Below, piece after piece: positions 1 to 18,709 of a stretch of 64,000 nucleotides of DNA. Every line of letters begins with the position of its first letter. The first letter of the stretch is position 1. Made by a program: the position numbers and the translations under genes. The stretch is taken from NCBI GenBank assembly GCA_963812945.1, contig CAWEXD010000007.1, forward strand, positions 62,001-126,000, written 5' to 3'. The notes beneath the pieces were generated by a model. It saw only the letters and a program-made list of their open reading frames with translations. It ran no database searches and was not told where the DNA came from. The stretch is from DASRDR01 sp963812945 [NCBI: uncultured Candidatus Rokubacteria bacterium] (GTDB lineage: Bacteria > Methylomirabilota > Methylomirabilia > Rokubacteriales).

Positions 1-114
1 CGTGTCCCCGATTGTCGCGAACTTCTTGTTCGACCCGCCCATCACCCGAATGCACTGCACCTTCCGCGCGCCCGAGTTGTCGGCGACGTCCAGCATCGTC
101 CGCGGTTGAATCAT
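1..114 (-). CDS. rplN: 50S ribosomal protein L14 (5' part only)
   Basis: Only the first 38 codons are in the window; the gene runs off the left edge. The protein starts [18 protein letters not shown] and continues with an IRVMGGS stretch, which is the conserved N-terminus of L14. L14 binds 23S rRNA at the subunit interface and contributes to intersubunit bridges. The ATG start at 114-112 lies 24 nt after the rpsQ stop, as expected for the S17-L14 step of the S10/spc operon. Identification is firm although the gene is incomplete. Confidence 0.93.
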   Translation of the reverse strand, partial: MIQPRTMLDVADNSGARKVQCIRVMGGSNKKFATIGDT

Positions 115-138
115 GGTTGTCCGTTCCCGGAGCTGGGC

Positions 139-381
139 TCAGGAAGCCCGCCCGAGGATCTCCTTGATCCGCCACCGCTTGTCCTTGGACAGGGGGCGCG
201 TCTCCTCGATGAGCACGCGGTCGCCCACGTGCGCCTCGTTCCGCTCGTCATGCGCCTTGAACCGCGTCGTGCGCTTGACGACGCGCTCGTAGCGCGGGTG
301 GCGGAAGGAGCGCTCCACCACGATCACGCGCGTCTTGCTCATCTTGTCGCTGACCACCACGCCGACCCGGGTCTTCTGCAC
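139..381 (-). CDS. rpsQ: 30S ribosomal protein S17
   Basis: This 80-residue protein matches the usual length of S17, an OB-fold primary binder of the 5' domain of 16S rRNA. Recognisable S17 segments are the [12 protein letters not shown] stretch near the N-terminus and the [19 protein letters not shown] stretch near the C-terminus. The start codon is GTG, preceded by GGGAG about six bases upstream; an in-frame TAG (the rpmC stop) lies just above it, so no longer start is possible. It sits 15 nt after rpmC and is co-transcribed with it. Confidence 0.96.
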   Translation of the reverse strand: MQKTRVGVVVSDKMSKTRVIVVERSFRHPRYERVVKRTTRFKAHDERNEAHVGDRVLIEETRPLSKDKRWRIKEILGRAS

Positions 382-396
382 GCCGTGCTCCCGCCC

Positions 397-603
397 CTAT
401 CCGCGCCGGAGCCCGAGGGCACGCTCGCGCAGGATCGTCTGGACGCGGGCCAGCTCGCGCCGGGCCTGGCCTATCCGCGCCGGGTTCTTCGCCATCGCCA
501 TCGAGACCTGGAACCGGAGATTGAAGACTTCCTCGCCGAGCTCGCGCGCCTTCTGCTGGAGCTCGGTCTCGCTCAGGTCCCGCAGGTTCGTCTTCGACTT
601 CAT
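397..603 (-). CDS. rpmC: 50S ribosomal protein L29
   Basis: This 68-residue basic helical protein has the L29 signature: an N-terminal LRDLSETELQQKARELGEE helix followed by a FNLRFQ segment and an ARIGQARRELARVQTILRE helix. L29 sits near the nascent peptide exit tunnel beside L23 and helps form the docking site for trigger factor and SRP. It starts with ATG, lies 52 nt after rplP and precedes rpsQ, the standard L16-L29-S17 order. Confidence 0.95.
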   Translation of the reverse strand: MKSKTNLRDLSETELQQKARELGEEVFNLRFQVSMAMAKNPARIGQARRELARVQTILRERALGLRRG

Positions 604-655
604 GCCCCTGCCTCGCTGAGGGCGTCTGTAAGACGGCCTCCGGCCTGGGGCGGGC

Positions 656-1069
656 TCACGCCTGCTCCCGCTTGATGAACTTCGTCCGGATCGGCAGCTT
701 CTGGCTGGCCAGGCGGACCGCCTCGCGCGCGATGTCCTCGGTCAGCCCTTCCATCTCGTAGAGGATCCGGCCCGGCTTGACGACGGCGACCCAGTACTCG
801 GGATTCCCCTTACCCTTCCCCATGCGCGTCTCTGCCGGCTTCTTGGTGAAGGGCTTGTCCGGGAAGACCCGGATCCAGATCTTGCCACCCCGCTTGACCG
901 CGCGCGTCAGGGCTACGCGGCCCGCTTCGATCTGCCGGTTGGTGAGCCAGCAGGGCTCGAGGGCCTTCATGCCGAAGTCGCCGAAGGCGAGCGTCGCGCC
1001 CCGCTGGGCGACACCCTTCATCCGGCCTCGCTGGGCCTTGCGGTACTTGACGCGCTTGGGCTGCAGCAT
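656..1069 (-). CDS. rplP: 50S ribosomal protein L16
   Basis: The 137-residue product has the usual L16 length. Its start, [19 protein letters not shown], and an internal RIFPDKP-like segment ([20 protein letters not shown]) are typical of L16. The protein binds 23S rRNA near the peptidyl transferase centre and the A-site tRNA elbow. The RMGKG stretch carries the arginine that is hydroxylated by YcfD in some proteobacteria. ATG start; 9 nt separate it from rpsC. Confidence 0.97.
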   Translation of the reverse strand: MLQPKRVKYRKAQRGRMKGVAQRGATLAFGDFGMKALEPCWLTNRQIEAGRVALTRAVKRGGKIWIRVFPDKPFTKKPAETRMGKGKGNPEYWVAVVKPGRILYEMEGLTEDIAREAVRLASQKLPIRTKFIKREQA

Positions 1070-1078
1070 GGCCCGGCG

Positions 1079-1732
1079 CTACCCCAGCTGCTCGGTGGCG
1101 CGCGCCGTCGGCAGCACCTCGCCCTTGAAGATCCACACCTTCACGCCGATGGTGCCGTACGTCGTGTGCGCGGTGGCGATGCCGAAGTCGAGGTCCGCCC
1201 GGAGGGTCTGCAGCGGCACCCGCCCCTCGCGGTACCACTCGCGGCGCGCGATCTCGGCGCCGCCGAGCCGCCCCGCACAGGCGATCCGGACCCCCTCCGC
1301 CCCGAGCCGCACCGAGCTCTGCACCGCCTTCTTCATCGCGCGGCGGAACGCCACGCGCTTCTCGAGCTGCAGCGCGATGTTCTCGGCGACGAGCTGGGAA
1401 TCGAGCTCCGGGTGCACCACCTCCTGGATGTCCAGGTGGATCTCCTTCCCGGTCCGCGCCTGCAGCTCGTTCTTGAGCTTCTCGACCTCGGCACCCTTCC
1501 GTCCGATGATGATCCCGGGCCGCGCCGTGTGGACGATGATCCGCGCGCGGTTGGCCGAGCGCTCGACGTCGATCTTCGAGATGCCGGCATGGTAGAGCGC
1601 ATCCTTGATGTACCGCCGGATCTTGGTGTCCTCGTGGAGCAGGTTCGCGTACTCCTTGGAGGCGAACCAGCGCGAGCTCCAAGTCCGCGTCGTGCCCAGC
1701 CGGAACCCGATCGGGTGGACCTTCTGCCCCAT
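1079..1732 (-). CDS. rpsC: 30S ribosomal protein S3
   Basis: The 217-residue S3 forms part of the mRNA entry channel and contributes to helicase activity of the 30S head. The N-terminus [13 protein letters not shown] and a KH-domain GXXG-type loop ([13 protein letters not shown]) identify it. I chose the ATG at 1732-1730 because it begins the canonical N-terminus and overlaps the rplV stop by one base (TAATG), a translational coupling arrangement. The same frame stays open far upstream through rplV and rpsS, but that part does not encode S3 sequence. Confidence 0.97.
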   Translation of the reverse strand: MGQKVHPIGFRLGTTRTWSSRWFASKEYANLLHEDTKIRRYIKDALYHAGISKIDVERSANRARIIVHTARPGIIIGRKGAEVEKLKNELQARTGKEIHLDIQEVVHPELDSQLVAENIALQLEKRVAFRRAMKKAVQSSVRLGAEGVRIACAGRLGGAEIARREWYREGRVPLQTLRADLDFGIATAHTTYGTIGVKVWIFKGEVLPTARATEQLG

Positions 1733-2190
1733 TAGGCGCTCCTCTTCGCGGGCGTTTTCCTGGGCGCCTTCGCCGGTGTGCTCGCCGGGCGGCGGCCACC
1801 GGCCGGGCGCCCGCGCGCCGCCGTGTCCGGACGTGGCCGCACCCGCGCGGCCCCCGCCCCAGCCTCGGCCAGGCCCACGGTGATGTGGGCGAGCCGATGC
1901 CGGATCCAGAACGCTCGGCCCATCGCTCGCGGCTGGATCCGCTTGAGCGACGGCCCCCCGTCGATCACCGCGTGCACCCGGAGGTCGTCCAGGTTCCGCA
2001 CCTGGTGGTTGTGCTCGGCGTTGGCGATGGCCGACCGCAGCACCTTCTCGATCTGGCGGGCCGCGATCTGGGGCGAGTACTGCAGGATCGCCAGCGCCTC
2101 CGCGACGGTCTTGCCGCGGACGAGGTCCGCGACCAGGCGCGCCTTGCGGGGCGACAATCGGATGTAACGGGCCACTGCCTTCGTGAGCAT
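1732..2190 (-). CDS. rplV: 50S ribosomal protein L22 with C-terminal extension
   Basis: Residues 1 to about 110 form a normal L22, with the [19 protein letters not shown] motif and the NAEHNH segment. L22 lines the nascent peptide exit tunnel through its beta hairpin, here around the [10 protein letters not shown] segment. L22 is usually about 110 residues, but this one is 152. The last 40 or so residues are an Ala/Pro/Arg/Lys-rich tail ending [14 protein letters not shown], probably disordered and rRNA-binding. ATG start, 12 nt after rpsS. Confidence 0.95.
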   Translation of the reverse strand: MLTKAVARYIRLSPRKARLVADLVRGKTVAEALAILQYSPQIAARQIEKVLRSAIANAEHNHQVRNLDDLRVHAVIDGGPSLKRIQPRAMGRAFWIRHRLAHITVGLAEAGAGAARVRPRPDTAARGRPAGGRRPASTPAKAPRKTPAKRSA

Positions 2191-2202
2191 GAGAGCCTCG
2201 TC

Positions 2203-2487
2203 CTACTTCAGCGCCGTCGACTTCTCGGTGTGCGAGCCGTGCGCGCGGAAGGTCCGCGTCGGGGAGAACTCTCCGAGCTTGTGCCCGACCATGTTCTCCG
2301 TGACGTACACGGGGATGAACTTCTTGCCGTTGTGGACGGCCAGGGTGTGCCCGACGAAGTCCGGGCTGATGGTCGAGCGCCGCGACCAGGTCTTGATGAC
2401 CTTCTTCTGTCGGGAGGCGTTGAGGGCCTCCACCTTCTCCACGAGATGCGAGTCGATGAACGGACCCTTGCTGACCGAGCGTCCCAC
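2203..2487 (-). CDS. rpsS: 30S ribosomal protein S19
   Basis: The 94-residue S19 is recognised by its N-terminus [19 protein letters not shown] and by the [19 protein letters not shown] stretch ([20 protein letters not shown]). It forms a complex with S13 in the 30S head near the A-site finger bridge. The start is GTG; the residues after it align directly with the normal S19 start, so an upstream start is unlikely. It lies 9 nt after rplB. Confidence 0.96.
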   Translation of the reverse strand: MGRSVSKGPFIDSHLVEKVEALNASRQKKVIKTWSRRSTISPDFVGHTLAVHNGKKFIPVYVTENMVGHKLGEFSPTRTFRAHGSHTEKSTALK

Positions 2488-2496
2488 TTCGCCCTC

Positions 2497-3324
2497 CTAC
2501 CGTCGCCGCCCGCGGCGGGCGACGATGTACCGGTCCGACGGCTGGCGCCGCCGTGTCTTGGCGCCCTTGGTCGGCTTGCCCCACGGGGTCATGGGGTGGT
2601 TGCCCTTCCCACGTCCCTCTCCGCCACCCATCGGGTGGTCGACAGGATTCATCGCCGTGCCGCGCACCGTCGGACGGATCCCAAGCCAGCGGCTGCGGCC
2701 CGCCTTGCCGACCGTCACGTTCTCATGGTCGAGGTTGCCCACCTGCCCGATCGTCGCCATGCAGGTTTGACGGATCAGCCGGGTCTCACCGGATGGGAGC
2801 TTGACGTGGGCCATCTCCCCTTCCTTGGCGACCAGCTGCGCGCCGGTGCCCGCGCTCCGACAGAGTTGCCCACCCTTGCCGGGCTGGAGCTCGATGTTGT
2901 GGATCGTCGTGCCGGCTGGGATCGCGCGGAGCGGGAGCGCGTTGCCGGGCAGGATGTCGGCGTTCGGACCCGAGACCACCGTGTCGTCCACCTTGAGCCC
3001 GTTGGGGGCTAGGATGTAGCGCTTCTCGCCGTCGCGGTAGTACAGGAGTGCGATGCGGGCGCTGCGGTTCGGGTCGTACTCGATCGCCGCCACCCTCGCC
3101 GGGATCCCGAACTTCTCGCGGCGGAAATCCACCAGCCGGATCTTCTGCTTGTGGCCGCCCCCGATGTGCCGGGTGGTGATGCGCCCCAACGAGTTCCGGC
3201 CGCCGGTGCGCTTCTTGGTGACGACGAGCGACTTCTCCGGGCGGACCTTCGTGATCTCGGCGAAGTCCAGTATGGTCTGGAACCGTCGACCCGCCGACGT
3301 CGGCTTCAGCGTCCTGACTGCCAT
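2497..3324 (-). CDS. rplB: 50S ribosomal protein L2
   Basis: The 275-residue length matches L2 (273-276). L2 is a primary 23S rRNA binder required for subunit association and for the peptidyl transferase centre. Visible hallmarks are the N-terminal [12 protein letters not shown] segment, the [19 protein letters not shown] segment and the C-terminal [19 protein letters not shown] stretch, which carries the near-catalytic histidine. The start is ATG at 3324-3322, 40 nt after rplW. Confidence 0.98.
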   Translation of the reverse strand: MAVRTLKPTSAGRRFQTILDFAEITKVRPEKSLVVTKKRTGGRNSLGRITTRHIGGGHKQKIRLVDFRREKFGIPARVAAIEYDPNRSARIALLYYRDGEKRYILAPNGLKVDDTVVSGPNADILPGNALPLRAIPAGTTIHNIELQPGKGGQLCRSAGTGAQLVAKEGEMAHVKLPSGETRLIRQTCMATIGQVGNLDHENVTVGKAGRSRWLGIRPTVRGTAMNPVDHPMGGGEGRGKGNHPMTPWGKPTKGAKTRRRQPSDRYIVARRGRRR

Positions 3325-3364
3325 GGTCTCGTCCTGTCTCCGTCGTGCCTGCTCAGGGTTCCGT

Positions 3365-3652
3365 TTACGACTCGAACAGCTCGATCTTGCTGTCGGGGGC
3401 GAGCTGCACGACCGCCTTCTTCCACGACGGGCGCCGGCCGACGAAGCGGCCCATCCGCTTCTCCTTGCCGTAGATCACCTGGGTGCGCACGCCGGTCACC
3501 TTCACCTTGAAGATGCCTTCGACCGCCCGGCGGATCTCGACCTTGTTGGCGTCGATCGCCACCTGGAAGCTCACCTGGTTCCGCTCGTCCTTGAGCGTCG
3601 TCGCCTTCTCGGTCACGAGCGGCCGGAGCACGATCTGCCGCAGGGTCCTCAT
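3365..3652 (-). CDS. rplW: 50S ribosomal protein L23
   Basis: This 95-residue L23 starts [18 protein letters not shown], with the conserved RPLVTEK motif. It also shows the [17 protein letters not shown] helix and the [11 protein letters not shown] segment. L23 sits at the exit tunnel and anchors trigger factor and SRP. The ATG at 3652-3650 overlaps the rplD stop codon by four bases (ATGA), so translation is probably coupled to L4. An in-frame extension upstream reads through rplD and has no L23 character. Confidence 0.96.
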   Translation of the reverse strand: MRTLRQIVLRPLVTEKATTLKDERNQVSFQVAIDANKVEIRRAVEGIFKVKVTGVRTQVIYGKEKRMGRFVGRRPSWKKAVVQLAPDSKIELFES

Positions 3653-4287
3653 GCCAGAAGCGCCTCCTGCGTCGCGACCAGCGCCTGCCGCTCCGCCACC
3701 ACACGCTCGTGCCGCAGGAGCTCCGCCACCGACACGTGCCCGGGGCGTACCAGCGTCACCCACGGCACGTTCTGGCAGGCGCGGACCAGGGCCTCGGTCG
3801 GCTCGGCGACGAGCAGGAGCGTCCGGACGTCCGCGACACCGAGCCCGGCGAGGACCCCGACGAGCGCCTTCGTCTTCGGGCGGTCCAGCGCCAGCGCCTC
3901 GACGACCGTCACCTGTCCGGCGGCGACCTTGTCGGTCCAGGCCGCCCGGAGCGCCCCGCGCCGGGCCTGCCGCGGCATCGCCTGGTCGTATTTCCGCGGC
4001 GTCGGCCCGAAGGGCTTGCCCCCGCCCTTCCACTGGGTCGCCCGGATCGAGCCCTGCCGGGCTCGCCCCGTGCCCTTCTGCTTCCAGGGCTTCCGGCCGC
4101 CGCCCGAGACCTCGCTCCGGCCCTTCGTGTCGTGGGTCCCGGCGCGGCGCCCGTTCAGCTCCCGCACCACCGCCTGATGGAGCAGCGCCGCATGGATGGG
4201 CGCCCCGAACACGGCCGCCGCCAGCTCGAGGGTGCCCCGTGCCTTGCCGCCCGCGTCGACGACGTTGACGGTCACCGTGCCTGCCAT
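3649..4287 (-). CDS. rplD: 50S ribosomal protein L4
   Basis: The 212-residue protein carries the L4 core: GRSEVSGGGRKPWKQKGTGR and the following ARQGSIRATQWKGGG loop, which extends into the nascent peptide tunnel. Its C-terminal half is the Rossmann-like part with LALDRPKTKALVGVL. In E. coli L4 represses its own S10 operon, but here no long S10 leader is available (see rpsJ). ATG start at 4287-4285, 8 nt after rplC. Confidence 0.96.
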   Translation of the reverse strand: MAGTVTVNVVDAGGKARGTLELAAAVFGAPIHAALLHQAVVRELNGRRAGTHDTKGRSEVSGGGRKPWKQKGTGRARQGSIRATQWKGGGKPFGPTPRKYDQAMPRQARRGALRAAWTDKVAAGQVTVVEALALDRPKTKALVGVLAGLGVADVRTLLLVAEPTEALVRACQNVPWVTLVRPGHVSVAELLRHERVVAERQALVATQEALLA

Positions 4288-4295
4288 GGTCTCGC

Positions 4296-4967
4296 TCACG
4301 CCTTCTTCGCAGCGTGCTGCTGCGCCTTCGAGAGCTTGACGCTCTTGCGCACCAAGAGGAGGCCGCCGGTGGCGCCGGGGACGGCGCCCTTGATCACCAG
4401 CAGGTGCTGCTCGGGCAGCACCCGGACGACCTCGAGGTGCGGCGTCGTGACCCGGACCGCGCCCATCCGCCCCGGCAGACGGTGACCAGGAAACACCCGC
4501 GAGGGATCGGACGACGCCCCGATCGAGCCGGGCGCCCGATGGAACATCGAGCCGTGGCTCGCCTCGCCCCCGCTCCAGCCGTGCCGCTTCATGCCGCCCT
4601 GGAATCCTCGCCCCTTGCGGAGCCCCGTGACGTCCACGAGCTCGCCGGGCTTGAAGAGGTCGACCGTCAGCGTCTGCCCGACCTGGTAGCCGTCCACCGA
4701 CTCGAGCCGCAGCTCGCGCAGGATCCGCACCGCGCCGACCCCCGCCTTCTTGAAGTGGCCGGCCATCGGCTTCCGGACCTTCTTCCGCTTCGGCTCGAAC
4801 CCGATCTGCAGCGCGTCGTACCCGTCGCTCGCCCGGGTCTTCACCTGCACCACGGTGCAGGGCCCCGCCTCGAGCACCGTGACGGGGATGCTGTTCCCGT
4901 CGTCGGCGAACACCTGCGTCATGCCGCGCTTGCGCGCGATCAGCCCCTGCTTGATCGCCTTGGCCAT
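4296..4967 (-). CDS. rplC: 50S ribosomal protein L3
   Basis: At 223 residues it is slightly longer than usual for L3 (about 205-215). L3 is an early assembly protein near the peptidyl transferase centre. Diagnostic segments are GLIARKRGMTQVFADDG at the N-terminus, the RKGRGFQGGMKRHGWSGG loop with the glutamine methylated by PrmB in some species, and HGSMFHRAPGSIGASSDPSR. ATG start; 18 nt separate it from rpsJ. Confidence 0.97.
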   Translation of the reverse strand: MAKAIKQGLIARKRGMTQVFADDGNSIPVTVLEAGPCTVVQVKTRASDGYDALQIGFEPKRKKVRKPMAGHFKKAGVGAVRILRELRLESVDGYQVGQTLTVDLFKPGELVDVTGLRKGRGFQGGMKRHGWSGGEASHGSMFHRAPGSIGASSDPSRVFPGHRLPGRMGAVRVTTPHLEVVRVLPEQHLLVIKGAVPGATGGLLLVRKSVKLSKAQQHAAKKA

Positions 4968-4985
4968 GGTGAGCGTCCCGTCTCG

Positions 4986-5303
4986 CTAGAACTTGATCTC
5001 GACGTCCACGCCCGACGGCAGGTCCAGCTTCGTCAGGGCGTCGACCGTCTGCGGCGTCGGGTCCAGGATGTCGAGGAGCCGCTTGTGCGTCCGCATCTCG
5101 AACTGCTCGCGCGACTTCTTGTCCACGTGCGGCGAGCGGAGGACCGTCCACCGGTTGATCGCCGTCGGCAGGAGCACGGGGCCGGCCACGCGGGCGCCGG
5201 TGCGCCGCACCGTCTCGACGATCTCCTTGACGGACCGGTCCAGCAGACGATGGTCGTACGCTCGCAGGCGGATCCGGATCTTCTGATCGGTCAGCAGGAC
5301 CAC
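4986..5303 (-). CDS. rpsJ: 30S ribosomal protein S10 (NusE)
   Basis: This 105-residue S10 contains [16 protein letters not shown] and the [11 protein letters not shown] loop. It also has the [19 protein letters not shown] segment. S10 is both a 30S head protein and the NusE antitermination factor that contacts NusG. The start is GTG at 5303-5301. Only four bases separate it from the stop of tuf, so the long L4-binding leader known in E. coli is absent and S10 is probably translated from the str transcript. Confidence 0.96.
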   Translation of the reverse strand: MVLLTDQKIRIRLRAYDHRLLDRSVKEIVETVRRTGARVAGPVLLPTAINRWTVLRSPHVDKKSREQFEMRTHKRLLDILDPTPQTVDALTKLDLPSGVDVEIKF

Positions 5304-5307
5304 GGCG

Positions 5308-6504
<1,197 letters not shown>

Positions 6505-6529
6505 TCGTCCGTCCTCCCGAGCCTCTCGC

Positions 6530-8641
6530 TCAGCGGGAACCCGCGCGGGCGGGAGCTCGGCCGGCCACCTTGGCCATGATCTCCTCGGCCAGGCTGGTCG
6601 GGACCTCCTCGTAGCGGGCGAACTGCATGGTGTACGTGGCGCGCCCCTGTGTGGCGGAGCGCAGATCCGTGGCATACCCGAACATGGTGGCCAGCGGTAC
6701 ATTGGCGCGGATCACCTGCGACGAGCCCCGCGCCTCCATCGACGCGATCCGGCCGCGTCGCGACGCGAGGTCGCCGTGGACCGCGCCCATGTATTCCTCC
6801 GGCGTCACGACCTCGACCTGCATGATCGGCTCCAAGAGGACCGGCTTGGCCCTCTTCACCGCGTCCTTGAACGCCATCGAGCCGGCGATCTTGAACGCCA
6901 TCTCCGAAGAGTCGACGTCGTGATAGGAGCCGTCGAGCAGCGACGCCTGGACGTCGACCATCGGATAGCCCGCGAGGACGCCGCTCTGCGCCGCCTCGCG
7001 CATGCCCTTCTCGACGGCCGGGATGTACTCGCGCGGGATCGAGCCGCCCACGATCTTGTTCTCGAAGACGAAGCCCTTGCCCGACTCCGCCGGCTCGATC
7101 TCGATCTCCACGTCGCCGTACTGGCCCCGGCCACCCGTCTGGCGCACGAAGCGGCCCCGCGCCTCGGCCTTCTTGCGGATCGTCTCGCGGTAGGCGACCT
7201 CCGGCCGCCCCACGTTGGCCCCGACCTTGAACTCCCGCAGGAGGCGGTCGACGATGATCTCGAGGTGGAGCTCGCCCATCCCGGAGATCAGGGTCTGCCC
7301 GGTCTCGGCGTCCGACGACACCTTGAAGGTCGGGTCCTCGAGCGCAAGCCGACCCAGCGCCAGGCTGAGCCTCTCGTCGTCGGCCTTGGTCTTCGGCTCG
7401 ATCGCCACCGAGATGACGGGCTCCGGGAAGTCCATCGCCTCGAGCACGATCGGCCGGTTCGCGTCGCACAGCGTGTCGCCGGTGCGGGCGAACTTGAGGC
7501 CGACCACCGCGGCGATGTCCCCGGCGCCGACGCTCTCGATCTCCTCGCGCTTGTTGGCGTGCATCCGGAGGAGGCGCCCGACCCGCTCCTTCTTCTGCTG
7601 GGTCGAGTTGTAGACGTGCGACCCCGTGGCGAGCGTGCCGCTGTAGACCCGGAGGAAGGTGAGCTGGCCCACGAAGGGATCGTTCATCAGCTTGAAGGCG
7701 AGCGCCGTGAACGGCTCCGTGTCGGCGGCGGGCCGCACCTCGGGCTCCCGGGTCTCGGGATTGATCCCCTGCATCGGCGGGATGTCGACGGGCGAGGGCA
7801 GATAGTCCACGACCCCGTCGAGGAGCGGCTGCACGCCCTTGTTCTTGAAGGACGCGCCACAGAGCACCGGGACGTGCTTCATCGCGAGCGTGCTGGCTCG
7901 CACCGCGGCCCGGAGGTCCTCGGGCGCGATCCTCGCGTCCTCGAGATACCGCTCCATCAGGCTCTCGTCGACGTCGGACAGGGCCTCGACCAGGTGCTCG
8001 CGGTACTCGCGCACCTGCGCGGCGTACTCCGCGGGAATCGGCACGCGCTCGTAGTCCTGCCCCAGCTTGGCGTCATCCTCGGGCCAGACGAGCGCGACCT
8101 CGTCGATGAGGTCGATCAGCCCCCGGAAGCCGTCCTCGGCGCCGAGCGGCAGCTGGACCACCACGGGGGTCGCCCCCAGGCGGCTCCGGATCATCTCGAC
8201 CGAGCGGAAGAAGTCGGCGCCGGTCCGGTCCATCTTGTTGACGTAGACGATCCGCGGCACGCGGTACTTGTCCGCCTGGCGCCAGACCGTCTCGGTCTGG
8301 GGCTCGACGCCCGCCACCGCGTCCAGGATCGCGACCGCGCCGTCCAGCACGCGGAGGGAGCGCTCGACCTCGACCGTGAAGTCCACGTGGCCGGGAGTGT
8401 CGATGATGTTGACGCGGCACTCCTTCCAGAAGCACGTCGTCGCGGCCGAGGTGATCGTGATACCGCGCTCCTGCTCCTGGACCATCCAGTCCATCGTGGC
8501 GGTCCCCTCGTGCACCTCGCCGATCTTGTACGACCGACCGGTGTAGTAGAGGATCCGCTCCGTGGTGGTGGTCTTCCCGGCATCGATGTGCGCCATGATG
8601 CCGATGTTGCGCGTCCGGTCCAGCGGGTACTGCCGTTCCAT
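6530..8641 (-). CDS. fusA: Elongation factor G
   Basis: EF-G (703 residues) is the translocase that moves tRNA and mRNA through the ribosome and, with RRF, recycles it. The N-terminus has the P-loop [19 protein letters not shown], then [20 protein letters not shown] and the [11 protein letters not shown] specificity motif. The domain IV tip lies in the region around [15 protein letters not shown]. Length is standard for EF-G. ATG start; 104 nt separate it from rpsG, a spacer in which I see no clear promoter. It is part of the rpsL-rpsG-fusA-tuf str operon. Confidence 0.98.
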   Translation of the reverse strand: MERQYPLDRTRNIGIMAHIDAGKTTTTERILYYTGRSYKIGEVHEGTATMDWMVQEQERGITITSAATTCFWKECRVNIIDTPGHVDFTVEVERSLRVLDGAVAILDAVAGVEPQTETVWRQADKYRVPRIVYVNKMDRTGADFFRSVEMIRSRLGATPVVVQLPLGAEDGFRGLIDLIDEVALVWPEDDAKLGQDYERVPIPAEYAAQVREYREHLVEALSDVDESLMERYLEDARIAPEDLRAAVRASTLAMKHVPVLCGASFKNKGVQPLLDGVVDYLPSPVDIPPMQGINPETREPEVRPAADTEPFTALAFKLMNDPFVGQLTFLRVYSGTLATGSHVYNSTQQKKERVGRLLRMHANKREEIESVGAGDIAAVVGLKFARTGDTLCDANRPIVLEAMDFPEPVISVAIEPKTKADDERLSLALGRLALEDPTFKVSSDAETGQTLISGMGELHLEIIVDRLLREFKVGANVGRPEVAYRETIRKKAEARGRFVRQTGGRGQYGDVEIEIEPAESGKGFVFENKIVGGSIPREYIPAVEKGMREAAQSGVLAGYPMVDVQASLLDGSYHDVDSSEMAFKIAGSMAFKDAVKRAKPVLLEPIMQVEVVTPEEYMGAVHGDLASRRGRIASMEARGSSQVIRANVPLATMFGYATDLRSATQGRATYTMQFARYEEVPTSLAEEIMAKVAGRAPARAGSR

Positions 8642-8745
8642 CGACTCTTACCGACCCTTCCTGTCAGCCGCCGCCGATGCCGACACCCGCGCCTCGATTC
8701 GAGGGACGGGGGTGGGGCAGGGCACTCCGGCCCGATCGTTGCCTG

Positions 8746-9216
8746 CTACCAGCGGTAGTGCGCGAACGCCTTGTTGGCCTCGGCCATGCGGTGGGTGTCC
8801 TCGCGCTTCTTCACGGACGTCCCGCGGTTGTTGGCGGCGTCGAGGAGCTCCGCCGCGAGCCGCTCCTGCATCGTCTTCTCTGGCCGCGAGCGCGCATACC
8901 CGACGAGCCACCGCATCGACAGCGAGGTCCGGCGCTCCGGTCGGACCTCCACGGGCACCTGGTACGTCGAGCCGCCCACCCGGCGCGACTTCACCTCGAG
9001 GGCCGGCTTGACGTTGTCGACCGCCTGCTTGAACAGCTTCAGCGGATCCTGCTTGGCGCGATCGGCCATGAGGTCGAGCGCGTGGTACATGATCCCCTCG
9101 GAGAGGCTGCGCTTACCGCCGTGCATCATCACGTTGATGAACTTCGCCACCAGGCGGCTCCCGTACTTGGGGTCCGGGTTCACCTCGCGGCGCTGGATGA
9201 TCGCTCGTCGCGGCAT
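8746..9216 (-). CDS. rpsG: 30S ribosomal protein S7
   Basis: The 156-residue S7 nucleates assembly of the 3' domain of 16S rRNA and lies at the E site. Conserved pieces are the [20 protein letters not shown] start, the [16 protein letters not shown] helix and the C-terminal [20 protein letters not shown] segment. In E. coli S7 represses the str operon by binding between rpsL and rpsG; here that gap is only 15 nt, so the same site cannot be assumed. ATG start. Confidence 0.97.
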   Translation of the reverse strand: MPRRAIIQRREVNPDPKYGSRLVAKFINVMMHGGKRSLSEGIMYHALDLMADRAKQDPLKLFKQAVDNVKPALEVKSRRVGGSTYQVPVEVRPERRTSLSMRWLVGYARSRPEKTMQERLAAELLDAANNRGTSVKKREDTHRMAEANKAFAHYRW

Positions 9217-9231
9217 GGTCCAGACTCCTCG

Positions 9232-9615
9232 TTACGCCGCGCCGCCCTTGGGCGTCTTGGCACCGTACTTGGACCGGCTCCGCCGGCGGTTCGCCACCCC
9301 GGCCGCGTCGAGAATCCCGCGGACGATGTGGTAGCGCACCCCCGGCAGGTCCTTCACGCGTCCCCCCCGGATCACCACGATGGAATGCTCCTGGAGGTTG
9401 TGGCCGATCCCGGGGATGTAGGCCGTCACCTCCACCGCGTTCGTCAGCCTCACGCGCGCCACCTTCCGAAGCGCCGAGTTCGGCTTCTTCGGGGTGGTCG
9501 TGTACACCCGGATGCACACTCCGCGCTTCTGCGGCGAGCCCTCCATGGCAGGGGCCTTGGACTTCTTCCGCACGGCCTCCCGGCCCAGCCGGACAAGCTG
9601 ACTGATCGTCGGCAT
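9232..9615 (-). CDS. rpsL: 30S ribosomal protein S12
   Basis: The 127-residue S12 is the decoding-centre protein. It has [19 protein letters not shown] and [17 protein letters not shown], which contain the two lysines (K43 and K88 in E. coli numbering) whose mutation gives streptomycin resistance. Both are wild type here. It is the first gene of the str operon, about 80 nt downstream of a strong promoter (9701-9729). ATG start at 9615-9613. Confidence 0.97.
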   Translation of the reverse strand: MPTISQLVRLGREAVRKKSKAPAMEGSPQKRGVCIRVYTTTPKKPNSALRKVARVRLTNAVEVTAYIPGIGHNLQEHSIVVIRGGRVKDLPGVRYHIVRGILDAAGVANRRRSRSKYGAKTPKGGAA

Positions 9616-9700
9616 CGAACCCCTTCCGTTACCGGTCGCTAGCGGGACTATCCGAGCCGGCGTCGCAGGTTACTGGCGGCGCCGGGGCCAAAACTTTAAC

Positions 9701-9725
9701 TTTATAGCAACGATCGCCCATGCTG

Positions 9726-9729
<4 letters not shown>
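9701..9729 (-). promoter_or_regulatory. Strong sigma-70-type promoter of the str/S10 operon, overlapping the rpoC stop
   Basis: On the minus strand a perfect -35 hexamer TTGACA (9729-9724) is followed by a 17-base spacer and a -10 hexamer TATAAA (9706-9701). The predicted start point is near 9694, about 80 nt ahead of rpsL. The rpoC stop codon TGA (9728-9726) is contained in the -35 box. The surrounding AT-rich stretch is striking in this GC-rich window. Promoter function is inferred from the match and position, not demonstrated. Confidence 0.85.
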
Positions 9730-13952
<4,223 letters not shown>

Positions 13953-13968
13953 TCGCTTCCTCCTTCAT

Positions 13969-14031
13969 CGGGGGGTGGTCCCCCCGCGCCGTCCAACGGG
14001 GACGGCAGCCGCCCCGGCGGATCCGCCGGGG
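13969..14031 (-). repeat. Two inverted repeats in the rpoB-rpoC spacer
   Basis: The 139-nt spacer between rpoB and rpoC holds two strong dyads. One is a 7-bp stem of C and G runs with a TGGT loop on the plus strand (13969-13986), just upstream of the rpoC ribosome-binding site. The other is a 20-bp palindrome centred on GGATCC (14012-14031). No T-run follows either, so they do not look like intrinsic terminators. They may act in mRNA processing or in setting the beta:beta' ratio; this is inference. Confidence 0.6.
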
Positions 14032-14091
14032 ACGCTCCTCCAACGACCCGCGCGCTAGGGGCGACGGGTCGAGGCAGCCAGAACCAGCACG

Positions 14092-18084
<3,993 letters not shown>

Positions 18085-18167
18085 CTATCCCCTCAGCCCC
18101 GGCGATCCGGGGTGCTCGGAGTCAATCTGCGCACACTCCGTCCAGAGCCGGCCCGGCTGCCGTCCCC

Positions 18168-18218
18168 CGTGGGGCCAGCCCCCACGAGCGACGCAAGCCC
18201 GCCGCACCCGCGGCGGGC
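18168..18218 (-). terminator. Candidate attenuator hairpins between rplL and rpoB
   Basis: Two perfect stems lie in the 166-nt rplL-rpoB gap. The first to be transcribed has a 9-bp GC stem with a 4-base loop (18197-18218); the second has a 7-bp stem with a 5-base loop (18168-18186). E. coli has a partial terminator and an RNase III site at the same place, which lowers rpoBC expression relative to the ribosomal proteins. There is no clear U-tract here, so termination efficiency is uncertain; a pausing or processing role is equally possible. Confidence 0.5.
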
Positions 18219-18250
18219 TCGGTCGGCGCGCAACCGTTCGCATCCGGCCC

Positions 18251-18643
18251 CTACTTCACCTCGACGGCGGCGCCGACCTCCTCGAGCTTCTTCTTCATGT
18301 CCTCGGCCTCGCCCTTCGACACCTTTTCCTTGACCGGCTTGGGGGCCTCGTCGACGACCGCCTTCGCCTCCTTGAGCCCGAGCCCCGTCAGCTCGCGAAC
18401 GACCTTGATGACCTGGATCTTCTTCTCGCCGGCCGCCAGGAGCATCACGTCGAACTCGGTCTTCTCTTCCTCCACGACCGCCGCGCCCGCGCCCGCCGCG
18501 CCCGCCATGCCGGGCATCGCCGCCACGGCCATCGGCGCCGCCGCCGACACGCCCCACTTGTCCTGGAGCAGCTTGGACAGCTGGGCCGCCTCCAGAAGCG
18601 TCAACTGGTCCAGCTGATCGGCCACCTGCTCGACCTTCGTCAT
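18251..18643 (-). CDS. rplL: 50S ribosomal protein L7/L12
   Basis: The 130-residue stalk protein has an N-terminal dimerisation helix ([20 protein letters not shown]), an Ala/Gly-rich hinge (around residues 35-60) and the C-terminal factor-binding domain with [10 protein letters not shown] and [21 protein letters not shown]7/L12 recruits translational GTPases and stimulates GTP hydrolysis. ATG start; 66 nt downstream of rplJ, the usual L10-L12 pair. Confidence 0.97.
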   Translation of the reverse strand: MTKVEQVADQLDQLTLLEAAQLSKLLQDKWGVSAAAPMAVAAMPGMAGAAGAGAAVVEEEKTEFDVMLLAAGEKKIQVIKVVRELTGLGLKEAKAVVDEAPKPVKEKVSKGEAEDMKKKLEEVGAAVEVK

Positions 18644-18709
18644 CCGTCTGTCCCCCTTGTCATCGGCGGAGCCCCGCGGGGCCCGTCCGCGCTCGTCCGA
18701 TTCCGTTCG

